In this document: positions 1 to 9,392 of the stretch, piece after piece
How positions within the stretch are numbered: the first letter of the stretch is position 1
Layout of the letters: each line of letters begins with the position of its first letter
Origin: Dendrocalamus latiflorus
Lineage: Eukaryota > Streptophyta > Magnoliopsida > Poales > Poaceae
Assembly: GCA_017311315.1 (NCBI GenBank)
Contig: CM029650.1
Location: 12,605,884 to 12,669,883 of the forward strand
Direction of reading: 5' to 3'
DNA length: 64,000 bases
Made by a program: the position numbers and the translations under genes
Notes under the pieces: generated by a model
Seen by the model: the letters and a program-made list of their open reading frames with translations, nothing else
Database searches by the model: none
What the model was told of the DNA's origin: nothing

Positions 1-2929
1 GTATATACCGGATAAAAATAGTGTCACTAACTGAATCTTAACACCAGCCTTAGTACATAGTAGCATTGAGCATAATTGTATATATAGCAAGATGGAACCC
101 ATGTAAATACACCCTAACTCAAATTAAATTAGCCTAGTGGTAAATGGAGGTACATAAAATATCACACCACAGGCCTTGTCTCAGATCGTCTGAATCACCC
201 AATAACTTATAATAAATCTAAACTAAGTTTAATCGGATTTATTTGGATACTTTGAGTTATTCACTTTTATTTGGATTCAGTCGTTTATCGCGTAATTAGA
301 AATTGGAGGTCGTGAAGACTCATGGGATCAAGTGAAGTCAAGCTCGAAGTAAAGATAAACGCCAAAAACTGAAGAGAAAGCATCGTGTGAGCTCAAGACC
401 GCGGTAAACCGCGCCAGGCGAGTCAATACTTTGATCATGTTGAACCTACGTTTTCTGCAAACTACTTTGGTTTAAATTATCAAATTGCATGGTATTATTT
501 TATATGCAAATACATGTTAATTTAAGATTTTAGTATATGCCCATTGCTTGCTTGATTAATATTACACCTCCTTTGTAATACTTGAATATGTGAACCTTGT
601 CGCCTTAGCAAAATTATAATGGTAACTTTTCAAAAGTAAGTCCGTAATTATATGCCATGCTTAGTTTTAGATACTCATGGGGGCGAGAGCGTGCAAGCCT
701 CACTTTTAATCCTGAGAAAAATTGGTTGGGCAGTCATGGTGGTAATGATTGGTGTATGTTGGATATGGTTATTTTACATTCCCAAAAACCTCAAATTGCT
801 TATTTATCTGGGCGGATAGTTCGGGGGTATGGTGCAGGGGTGCGCGAGAGTGTGGTTTGTGGTAGAACCACCCAGATATCACTAAGGACTGAATCTTGTC
901 ATGACCTCCTGTGTAAAACAGTACAACCACAAGTCTGTAAAATACAACTTGGCTAAGTAGATTTATCGAAATCCCCGGACTCATCTCACTGGTAGTGGAT
1001 TGATGGGGCTACGCTATGGCAAGGGGACCTGAAGGGACACCAGTGGTGGGTGAAGTTTCCCAGCTGTCCTAACGTTGCGGGAAGTAGAAGCCCGAGCTGC
1101 GTTAGTGGCTGTGGGAAACATCCCGCGCATAGATGGGACCCACCGCAAGTGGGCGGCTACCCATAAGGTGAATGAGAAAAGGGACTAGATATTTTGAAAA
1201 GTCATTGTGATGGTCTGCTCAACCACATGTCTAAGGCATCATGTGGGGCAACGAGTTGATTGTCTCTTGTGGTGAAAGTGTACAAACTCTGTAGAGTCAA
1301 AACTATTCGAATAGCCGTGCCCACGGTCAAGGGCAGACATGGGAACTTAACTAGATATAGTTCTATTTCAAAAACTTTGTGGGTGGTAATGGAAAAAGTG
1401 GAGGGCAGTGGAAAGCCCTGATTTGAATTGTCCTGGGTGTCGTCCCAGTGGTAAGTTAAGCGGCTATAACGCTGAAAGATGCTATATGGTGCGGATGCCA
1501 TGTAACGGTGGATGGAATCTGGATCGCTATTATTATTGCATTTTCTTGAACATTATGTTTTTGTTCAAAACTGCTAGGTCTCAGAAAATTTTTATGTATC
1601 ACATTGCAAAAGTAAAATGTTTTCTCTTCTCACAAAGTAAAATATATGAGGAAATAAGTAGAGTCGGGAGTAATGAAGATGGAAGTTTGTGGTAAAAACA
1701 TAAATATATTGGTGGACTCATGTCGATTATAAAAAGAAAACGATAGTGTGGATTCTGGGAGAAATGAGCCCAAATGGATTTATAGACTAGATAGATGATT
1801 TATATGATCTTTGGAGTATTAGGAAGTGAAGGGTATTGGTTGGATTACAACACTGATATTTGATATAAATTCTTGGGAGATGTTGACAATATTGGGATTA
1901 ATAGGATTTGAACAAGCTCTGGATGGATGAATTGATCTTGGGAGTTTGGAGTATGATAACAATTCCTGGAGTATAGACCTAATCAATGATATACTTGGTG
2001 GACATATATACTAGTGAATCGTATACTTGGTCAATGATATTCTTGGTGGATGTTTACTCATGAATTAGTTAGAGATAGATAATGGAAAAAGTAAGATTAG
2101 TTATTGAAGAAGCAAATTATGGTTGTGGATCAATAACGAAAGGATTGGATTGTTAAGAATTTAGAATGCAAAAGATACTGGTGGAATAAATAAATGATAT
2201 TAGATGAATGATGTCGCTAGCTGTTTGGAGTTTTAGGTAGTAATTGATCAGTGGATTATATAAGTTCTGATACTCGCTATTTGGGGATTTAGGCAGCAAT
2301 GAATGTATGATTGGTGGATTGCATAATTGATGATAATCGCTGTTTGGAGTTTAGACAGCAATCAATAAAGAAAGTGTATTTTGGTGGATCAAGTCGATTA
2401 TGGTAGTCGCTAGGTGGAGTATAGGCAGTAACAATAACACTATGATTAAATAATAACAATGCTGCTAAAAGTGATTTTTGGCAAATAAAAATAACCCGAG
2501 CCTCTCCTTTGTTAAGCCATGCATACTATTTATTTGCATTCTGTGTATTAGCTCGCGGAGCACGGGGTTGGAGTGCTCACACTCGCTTTTGCGACAGAAT
2601 TCAGAACCAGGAATCAAATCACCTCGCCTCAGCAACAAGATTGGACAAGCTGGCAGAGAAGATAAAGATGTCAAGGGCTAGGTCGCGAACCTCCAGTTGG
2701 CTGCCTATGGGCATGTCCTGAAGGTCCCATCTGTGTGCTTCGTTCTTCCGCTGCTGCAATTTATTGATTTCGGCCTAATCGGCCCATGAGTAAGTCTACT
2801 ATTTTATTTATGCTTCCGCATGATATGTAATTTGATGTCCATTACTGTAACTGTGTGCACTATCTACTGATCCAGGGAATACTGCAGCTAGACACAGTAT
2901 ATTCCGGATTATAAGATCTGGGTCTGACA
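1..2929 (+). mobile_element. Diverged LTR in plus orientation, cut by window start
   Basis: This is the 3' part of an LTR ending TCTGACA at 2929. Several blocks match, in reverse complement and in the same order, the LTR of the tandem element at 5544-25629. They are the ATTCGAATAGCCGTGCCCAC block near 1310, the block near 2480-2565 about reading 'pagcctc...gcggagcacgg', and the terminal block 2868-2929 containing CTGATCCAGGGAATA. Similarity is patchy, so this is an older relative rather than a copy. The part 1700-2460 is rich in degenerate repeats around TTGGTGGA. No convincing protein is encoded, and whether this is a solo LTR or a 3' LTR cannot be decided because its left end is outside the window. 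Confidence 0.7.
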
Positions 2930-3065
2930 TTTCTCCTTTCCATTCCCATGGGTTTTGAGCTTTTTGTTCTTGGTAGCAAATATGATTAACCTGCTTGTGC
3001 TTCTCCATTGCTTTGGCCCCGGACTCATCATAATATTCAAATTAATCATGTGCATATCCGCATCA
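2930..3065 (-). mobile_element. LTR fragment (family 4), left LTR of remnant F
   Basis: On the minus strand this begins TGATGCGGATATGCAC at 3065. It matches the first ~140 bases of the complete solo LTR at 50447-51390 closely. It is cut at 2930, where the plus-oriented LTR 1-2929 abuts. In minus orientation it is the downstream LTR of F, directly joined to gag sequence with no polypurine tract, which points to an internal deletion of pol. Confidence 0.75.
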
Positions 3066-4419
3066 GCACGTCTCCCAGGCGGGGGTGGGCGGATGGCGTT
3101 TGCCACCATGCGGTCACGCCGTTGTTGATGAGGACATCCTTTCCATGCATACAACCATGCCGACTCCACATCAAACTGAAACTATGATACAAAGACCAAT
3201 GACTAGAGCGCGAGCGCGTCAACTTAACCATCAGGTGAATGCGTTCCTAAGTTTGCATACAAATGTTTCAAAGAATGGAATACTACTTAATTCTTGTGAT
3301 GATTTAATTGTCCTTAGGAACCATGGGGAAGAACCACATGAGCTCAAGTATAGAAGTGGAGCCGTCAAGCGCAAACCAAGTCCTGTTCACGGTTTGACTC
3401 GGATTCGGCCTTGTTGACAGCGTCTACTTCAAACGGCCATAACTTTTGATCCAGAAGGTTTCTCGGGGCCCATGAGTACTCGTTGGAAAGCGCTTGAAGT
3501 CTACTTTCAGATGGATCCGGTCTCACCTCCAAATTCCATCCGAGTAAGTCAGAAACTGCTAAACAAGTTACGTCACTTTTCAAGTCCGAGTCAAAGTGGG
3601 CCTTGGGCCTTGTAATTCGAGTCCTATTCGGCTTCCTTGTGTTTTGGCCGACCCTCCACCTTCCGTGTCCCTTAAATAGGCAGCCGCACCCTCTTCTAGG
3701 GTTTGGGTTTTGATAGACTAAGTTAGCTTTTGCTACTTTGCCTTGTACTCGCGCGTGTCGGCTAGACTGCCCGGATACTTGTCTTCGGAACCCCACCGTC
3801 CTTCTGTTTTCGATTGAATCCTATATCATTTATTTGCAATTGAGTGCTGTTCATCTTGTTATTGCCTGTTCTTCGATTGCTTGCAGTAACAAGTACCCTC
3901 GTGGTTAGGTTGATCGTGCGCCGACAAGGTCACGAACAATCTCTGGAGTTCGTGTATCGATCGCTAAGGCGCAACGTCCTTGGATGGTTGTAGTCGGGTC
4001 GACAACGTCATCTCCTTCCCCAATCGAATCTACCACTTTCATCGAAAGATCGGGACCGCTAGTGCTATCAGTTGTTGTGCATCATGGCCACCTCGAGCAA
4101 CGCCTGCTTCCTCATCTCGCGGAGGTATGCAACCCCCATGATGAACACTGCCTTCCTCGTGTTGTGGTCGAAGTGCGCGCACCACGTCGTTCACGATGTT
4201 GGTACGTAGCACATTCATTTGTTGGTTCATCTCAGTGCGCATGTCTTGTGTGGAGTTGTTGATCTCTGCCTTGAGTTGCTCCTCCAAGGCAGAAGTAGTA
4301 GCGGCGAACTCATTGCGCAAAGTTCCCCTCAAAGCTTGGAATTGAAAACGAGTCACCCGGGAATTCACACCATGCTCCTCTCCCATGTTGTCGTCTCCAC
4401 CTGACATGGTTAGTAGCAC
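3066..4419 (-). pseudogene. gag N-terminal fragment of Gypsy remnant F
   Basis: The minus strand reads from a start at about 4407 (MSGGDDNMGEEHGVNSR...) through a predicted helical stretch (residues ~25-85, EEQLKAEINN and DVVRAL) to a polar tail, PRDEEAGVARGGHDAQQ. The frame is interrupted by the solo LTR 3126-4070 and resumes as RRDRMVANAIRPPPPGRR at 3125-3066. It then runs straight into LTR sequence. The start MSGGDD and the leader resemble the gag N-terminus of grass Ty3/Gypsy elements. The capsid core and all of pol are absent, so the fragment cannot function. The family assignment is inference from these short motifs. Confidence 0.6.
3126..4070 (+). mobile_element. Solo LTR, family 3, with 5-bp target duplication
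   Basis: The element runs from TGATGAGGACATCC at 3126 to AGTGCTATCA at 4070 (945 bp). It is flanked by the perfect duplication gttgt at 3121-3125 and 4071-4075. It sits inside the gag remnant of F, in opposite orientation. Its first ~290 bases encode a Gypsy polyprotein tail (DEDILSMHTT... MTRARARQLNHQVNAFLS...). A TATA-like CTTAAATAGG lies at about 3671, and the terminal part matches the interrupted minus-strand LTR at 50429-51899. No internal region remains, so this is the product of LTR-LTR recombination. Confidence 0.88.
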
Positions 4420-4809
4420 AAGGAAGACACAAAAGCCACAAATATATGGGTAATATGTGGAGTCACTCTATCCCACTTTTTTCCTCAACCAAGTAAAGTT
4501 CTTACATTTCCGAAGTGAATTGAGGCCAAAAGAAACCTACACTTGGTGGTGGCTATAATAACAAGTGATGATCAAGTGGATTTAAAAGTGACTCACCATT
4601 GCACGCAAAGGATATTATGTGGAGCTTGGTTAGGAAGTTTTTATCCTACACGATCTGAATTTCACGATGTTGTAAAATTTAGTAATAATCCAAGCTAGAA
4701 ATTATTGCCTATATGCTGATCCAAAAGAGATAAGTGAAGTGTATGAACGCACACGCAAAGATCAATGTGACTCAATGCAACAAAGGAATGAGCTAGATGG
4801 GAACAAATA
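4420..4809 (-). other. 5' leader of remnant F
   Basis: This AT-rich non-coding stretch lies between the gag start and the LTR end at 4810 on the minus strand. A primer-binding site would be expected next to 4809, but neither TGGTATCAGAGC nor a close variant is present, so part of the leader has been lost. No ORF of note. Confidence 0.5.
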
Positions 4810-5167
4810 TGATACGGGAAGGGGTCCCGATCTTCTCAGTGAGGAACCGTGGATAGTTGATGCGAAGTAGACGATGTCGCTAGTTGAACACTCGCGCCAA
4901 TGCACGAACCCTCAACTCTTCGGAATATGCCCAAAACACACCGGATAATTGTTCGTCGCGAGACCACAAACGACGAACGCCAAATCCCCAATTCCCAATG
5001 GAACGATGGCTTGACCTTGAGTTGCAGAACGAACAATGGATCGCCTAGTTCTCTCTCAAAGTCCTCGCACGAACTCTGGTGTTGAAAGAACAAGCAATAG
5101 CTATGTTTCAATCTTATGCATAAAGTTGGTCTCCTTCTAAAGGCTGCCAATACAAGGCTTATATAGG
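4810..5167 (-). mobile_element. Truncated 5' LTR (family 4) of remnant F
   Basis: Read on the minus strand this ends ...CCCCTTCCCGTATCA at 4810 and matches the last ~340 bases of the solo LTR 50447-51390, including the block around GTTCGTGCATTGGCGCGAG. The match stops at about 5167, right at the TATA-like segment (CTTATATAGG on the plus strand). Unrelated sequence follows, so the upstream half of this LTR is missing or displaced. Confidence 0.75.
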
Positions 5168-5543
5168 AATTTTTCGTACGAATAATCCATTTTTCATTCG
5201 AAATTACAGAAATATACCCGCGGTAAATTTTTTTACAAAAATAGGCTCAAGTCGCCCAATGGAAGGACGACTGGAGCCTATCGCCCAACCAGAAGCCGAT
5301 TCTGTCCCTGTCGCTCAACCATCAGGCGACTGGATGCAGTCGCCCTCCCATTGGGCGACTTTAATGCAGTCGCCCAATGGTTGAGCGACAGGGATCAAAC
5401 CTTCGCCAAAAATAGTGAAAATTGGTGGAGATATTCTTCATTGATCCAAAAGCCTTCAGAAAAAATTTTGAGCAATTTTGGCTACGGGATCAAAAGTTGG
5501 CTCGAAGATGGCAGCAGCAGACGAGCGGCATGGCCAGCATCGA
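5168..5543. other. Unassigned stretch before the tandem element
   Basis: This starts abruptly at the break in the F LTR and ends at the atcga target duplication (5539-5543) of the tandem element. The same locus therefore originally continued at 25635. It has an AT-rich beginning followed by the stem-loop block 5241-5394. It is not recognised as coding. Across the insertion one frame reads MASIEPDPIGRILTKRGVDIP then stop, which is too short to call. Confidence 0.5.
5241..5394. repeat. Cluster of overlapping perfect stem-loops (TCGCCC motif)
   Basis: There are three strong inverted repeats. (a) Arms 5241-5254 and 5268-5281, 13 of 14 paired, 13-nt loop. (b) Arms 5348-5360 and 5368-5380, CCATTGGGCGACT against AGTCGCCCAATGG, 13 of 13 paired, 7-nt loop. 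(c) Arms 5305-5321 and 5378-5394, 17 of 17 paired, enclosing (b) and sharing three bases with it. The motif GTCGCCCAA/GTCGCTCAA recurs throughout. Function is unknown. Confidence 0.85.
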
Positions 5544-6233
5544 TGTCGGACCCCAAGTTTAATACCTGGAATCCTCTGTGATAACACTGCATTATTCCCT
5601 GGATCAGTAGATAATGCTCACAGATACATCGCTGCATCATTTCATACACGATAAATTCATACATTACAATACCAGAGTTCAAATAGACCACATCGGGCCA
5701 GAGTTACAATAGAGCCGTCAGGCCAAATGTCTTACAATACATAAAAGCGGAAGCGGAAGCGTACATAGCGTAGGGGCACAACTCACCACAGGCAAGTGAC
5801 TGGGATAACCCGAGTACCAATGCTATTAATCAGGGACCTGACTAATAACGAAGGCACCCGCCAAAACTAGCCTGGTCAACTTTACTGAGGCGGGAGGCAA
5901 GACTACCGAAGCCTATTCTAACAACCACCGTCTTCATTTCCTTCGGCATCCTGATCCTCATAATAAGCGTAGTGCTCTTGATTCACATCTTCTGAAAGGG
6001 GGGTTAAGAGCGAGATTGAGCACAAACAACCGTGCTCCGCGAGCCAACACACAGAATGCATATAATTATAGATGCAAGGCTATTCAAGGAAGGCTCGGGT
6101 TCTTTTATTTGCATAAAGCGACATTTGAAATTACCATAATTAAAATTTCTATGACCTAGCATTTTTCAAGAACTTATGATTTAAATACTAAAAGTGTACA
6201 ATAAACGGAGTAGTTTCCAATTCCAAATTTTAT

Positions 6234-6387
6234 GGTTACATCCACCATATTTTAGGGTTACATCCACCCTATGTTATGGTTACATCCACCAATGCTTAAC
6301 TTTTGAATAACAGGTTACTTCCACCTTAGTACCAACACTGGAGTACATCCCTCCAGGACAAATTACCAAAGTCAGGTTACATCCGCC
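6234..6387. repeat. GGTTACATCCACC repeats inside the LTR
   Basis: Three identical 13-mers start at 6234, 6256 and 6278 (22-bp spacing). Degenerate copies follow at 6313 (GGTTACTTCCACC) and 6375 (GGTTACATCCGCC). The array is repeated at +8126 and +16252 in the other two LTRs. In element orientation it lies near the 3' part of the LTR. It could be a protein-binding or RNA motif array; no role is known to me. Confidence 0.8.
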
Positions 6388-8074
6388 TGACAGTTTTCTC
6401 CCCACCCACAATAGTTTTTAAACAGAACTAACTCGAGGAAGATTTCCATGTCTGCCCTTGACCGTGGGCACGGCTATTCGAATAGTTTAAAACACTCTGC
6501 AGAGGTTGTACATCTTTACCCACAAGAGACTATCAGCTCGATGAGCCCACATGATTCCTTTGCCATGTGGATCGAGAGATCATCACGAGGCCTTTACAAT
6601 ACCTCGCCCTATCGTCATCTCACCCATATGGGCTTACCCTTCCCGAAGAAGGTCCCATAAGTTGTGCGGGAAGATCCACCACAACGTCTAGCGCAGCTGG
6701 ACTCCACTCTCCACAACGTCTAGCGCAGCTGGTGATCATCACCTTTACTCGGTGTCCCATTCAAGCCGGATGTTTATTCCTCTTGCACAATCCCTTCTTT
6801 CCCCTACCCGTGAGATGACTTCAAGGGTCTAGTAAATTAGTCAGCCAAGCCTACACTTTGCCAGCATGTGGTTGTACGGTTATACACGGAGGGACCACAC
6901 AGGATTAAGTCCTTAGGTTGTTCGGGCGGTCATTCCACAAGCCCCTGTGTTACATTTACACCCACCACTCTTACCATCCGCCCAAACAGGTTTAGCAATT
7001 TTCAGGGTTTTGAGAAGCATAACACATTTTAACATAAAATACTCAGCCACGTACATCCCATGGCTGACCCAAAACTAGTTTCCATGATTAAAGAATGATT
7101 ATCAGGGCTAATAAGGCCCTGGATTCGACAAGACCAGCATGGCAGTAGTATGACTTATAACTATCTTAGTTATAGTTTATACCTAAGGCGACAATGATCA
7201 TGTGTGTTCAATGTTACTGGTGGGGTATATTGTTATGAGGTGGATACAGGTTATTAGCTACCTTAAGAGTGACATACGTTTCCTTATAAAGTAAAGCATG
7301 CAGATTTTTATAATTTAAATGAACATAGTTTCACATGAAATATAGGCGCAACATGATCAAAGTATTGACTCGCCTGGATCAAGAGCTTGAGGGTCTTGGG
7401 CTGCTTCGAACTGGGGCTCGCTCGCGTCGTCGAACTCTACTCGGACGAAAGTACCGGAAAAACCACATAAAATGAAGAGCGCCGAGTAAGAACCAAACAA
7501 AACAATAAAACAACTCAAATGAACTCGGAATTGAACCAAACCAGAATCATTAGACAGGTGTTGATTTTAGAAAATTTTAGCAGTTGGTTTCGTCAAATTC
7601 GGAGTTATGGTTAAGGAGTTATGGTGTTTCAAAATTTTAATTGCTGGTAAATCCGAAAAATAGAAAAGGGGAGGGAAATGGCATTAGCTGACAGGTGGGT
7701 CCATATTAATAGGGTTATTGACTATTTAATGGAGGCTTAGGACAGCATCATTAAATGGCCGGATAAGACAGTAGTTTGCTAGGGGATAAACGCGCTGGAG
7801 CTTCTCTGTTCTGGCTCCTCACGACCGCAAGGGGGGCGGAGCCGGCCGGCGGCAGTGGGGGCACGGAGGCGCGGCGGCGCCGGCCGAAATGGGTTGCCCG
7901 ACCCGGTGCGTGCCTCGGGGAGGGAGGAATCGGCCGGGGTCGGCCGGATTTGGCTGGGCGGCGAGTGGCGGCGGTAAGGCGGCGGCGGAGACAGGGGAAG
8001 CCGGCGCCGGCGGCTCGGTCAGTGGGGGTTCAATTCCTCAGGGGTGGAGCATTCTCGGGCAACTACGAGCTCAC

Positions 8075-8310
8075 CTGGGGCGTCAGCCGAGGCCGAGGGA
8101 AAGCAGGGCGGTCCGGCGGCGAGAGCGGGCTCGGCGGCGAGGACGAAGACGGCGGCGGCTTGCTGGGGAGGGCGGCGAGGTCCGGCGATGGGGTGAGGAT
8201 GTTTACGGGGTCCCAACGATGCTCCACGCGCAGGGAATCGACCCAAGGCGTCGCGCTTCGCCGGGGAGATCCGAAGCCGTCGGTGGCGGTGGAGGCACGT
8301 CGCCGGCGGC
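8075..8310 (-). other. Exon-like GC-rich block within the LTR
   Basis: In element orientation a pyrimidine-rich tract ending TTTGCAG precedes position 8310, and CCCAG/GTGAGC follows at 8075. That gives consensus splice acceptor and donor sites around a 236-bp GC-rich segment. The surrounding frame (8063-8578) is open but has low-complexity Pro/Ser/Arg composition. Copies lie at 16201-16436 and 24327-24562. It may be a spliced leader exon of the element transcript or a captured gene fragment. The splice sites are read by eye only. Confidence 0.35.
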
Positions 8311-8948
8311 CTGCAAAGGAGGAGGGGCCAATTAATCCGGGGAAGGGGAAGAGGGGGTAGTGGCGAACGTGGGGAAGAGGGTCATGGGCCCTGGCGACGA
8401 CCGGAGGGGCGCGGCGGCGAGGTTTGGCCGAAGGAGCGCCCGAGGCAGAGTAGGCGGCGGGCTGGCGTAATGAGCGAGCTTCGGCGAGGGGGGTGCGGCA
8501 CGGCTCAGAGTTCCTTATGGAGGCCGGGAAAGGAGGCTGGGCGCCAAGGGGGAGACACGGCGGCAGGGAGCCGTGCAAGCCTGCTGCACGCGAAGGCGAC
8601 TGGTGGCAGAGGAGCAGCCAAGCGACGATGACGGGACGGCGTGATCAGGTGTACCACGGTGGCGCAGCAACAAGGACGAGCGACGTGCACGGCAACGTCT
8701 CACAGAAACTGAGGCCGGCTGCCATTGTCGGGCGCTGATGGCGAGGAGTGGCGCTGAAGACGAGAGCTGACATCGCATTCAATCGCCGACGGAGTTGGTG
8801 GCGCATGACGACAAGCTGTAGAGGAGGTGCTGGAACCATGATGGAGAAGGGAAGAACTCTGCCACCAGGGGGAAGAGAAGAATGGGGCTGGGATGGCATG
8901 GAGAAAGAAATGGATGGCCAGGGTTGGCTGGGGAGAAATTCCTTTTAA

Positions 8949-9008
8949 TAATATATACATACGCGTATATGTATACGGGTATATATACATATACACATGC
9001 ATATATCT
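8949..9008 (-). promoter_or_regulatory. TATA-rich cluster, candidate LTR promoter
   Basis: This is an alternating TA-rich run with several TATATA motifs, sitting about 370 bp into the LTR in element orientation and just upstream of the GC-rich block. That is where a U3 promoter would be expected. Identical clusters occur at 17075-17134 and 25201-25260. The promoter call is inferred from position and composition. Confidence 0.3.
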
Positions 9009-9377
9009 TTTCTTCACATTCCTAGCCTCCTAAATCCTTTTATCCTTGAAGTATATTTCATATTTTTAGATTTTATAAGATTAACTTGATTTTCCTACCT
9101 GGAGATGGAGCAAGGTTTTCATTTTTAAGTACTTTTGCATTTTCTAGAATATACACATATATGCGTATATATTTTCTCCTCTCTTTGACACATTAAAGCA
9201 CATCTTAATTTCCTAAATCCGTTAAGTCTTGAGATACATTTCAAGTTTTTAAGCACAACTTGACTTTTCTTTTGAAAACCAAAAAGGAATAACCAACTGA
9301 GAAGAAATACTTTCAAATTTCATTAACCTAGGTTTGAATTTTTACATTGATACAAATTGCGAAAATGGGATGTTACA

Positions 9378-9392
9378 GATCCCACCCCCCTT
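9378..9392 (-). other. Polypurine tract, internal copy 1
   Basis: AAGGGGGGTGGGATC on the minus strand directly abuts the LTR start TGTAACATCCC. This is the position and composition of a plus-strand primer. The second copy is at 17504-17518. Confidence 0.85.

Larger units (their letters stand above)
5544..9377 (-). repeat. LTR copy 1 of the tandem element (3' LTR)
   Basis: It is 3834 bp, TGTAACATCCC...GGTCCGACA on the minus strand. It differs from copies 2 and 3 at roughly ten positions by eye, several of them C-to-T or G-to-A at CpG or CHG sites (for example 6305, 7951, 8332 and 8819). It contains a repeat array, an exon-like GC block and a TATA-rich cluster, annotated separately. Confidence 0.93.

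Noticed and set aside
3365..3796. 143-codon minus-strand ORF in the solo LTR
   Set aside because: It is antisense to the LTR and covers its promoter and untranslated region, with no conserved counterpart in the family-3 copy at 50429-51899.
6234..6387. CRISPR-like direct repeats
   Set aside because: There are only three exact copies with 9-bp gaps, inside a plant LTR; the context is eukaryotic.
7776..8360. 194-codon plus-strand ORF (and 148-codon overlap), repeated three times
   Set aside because: It is antisense to the element, lies in a GC-rich LTR block with open frames on both strands, and has Arg/Gly low-complexity composition. It is best explained by base composition.
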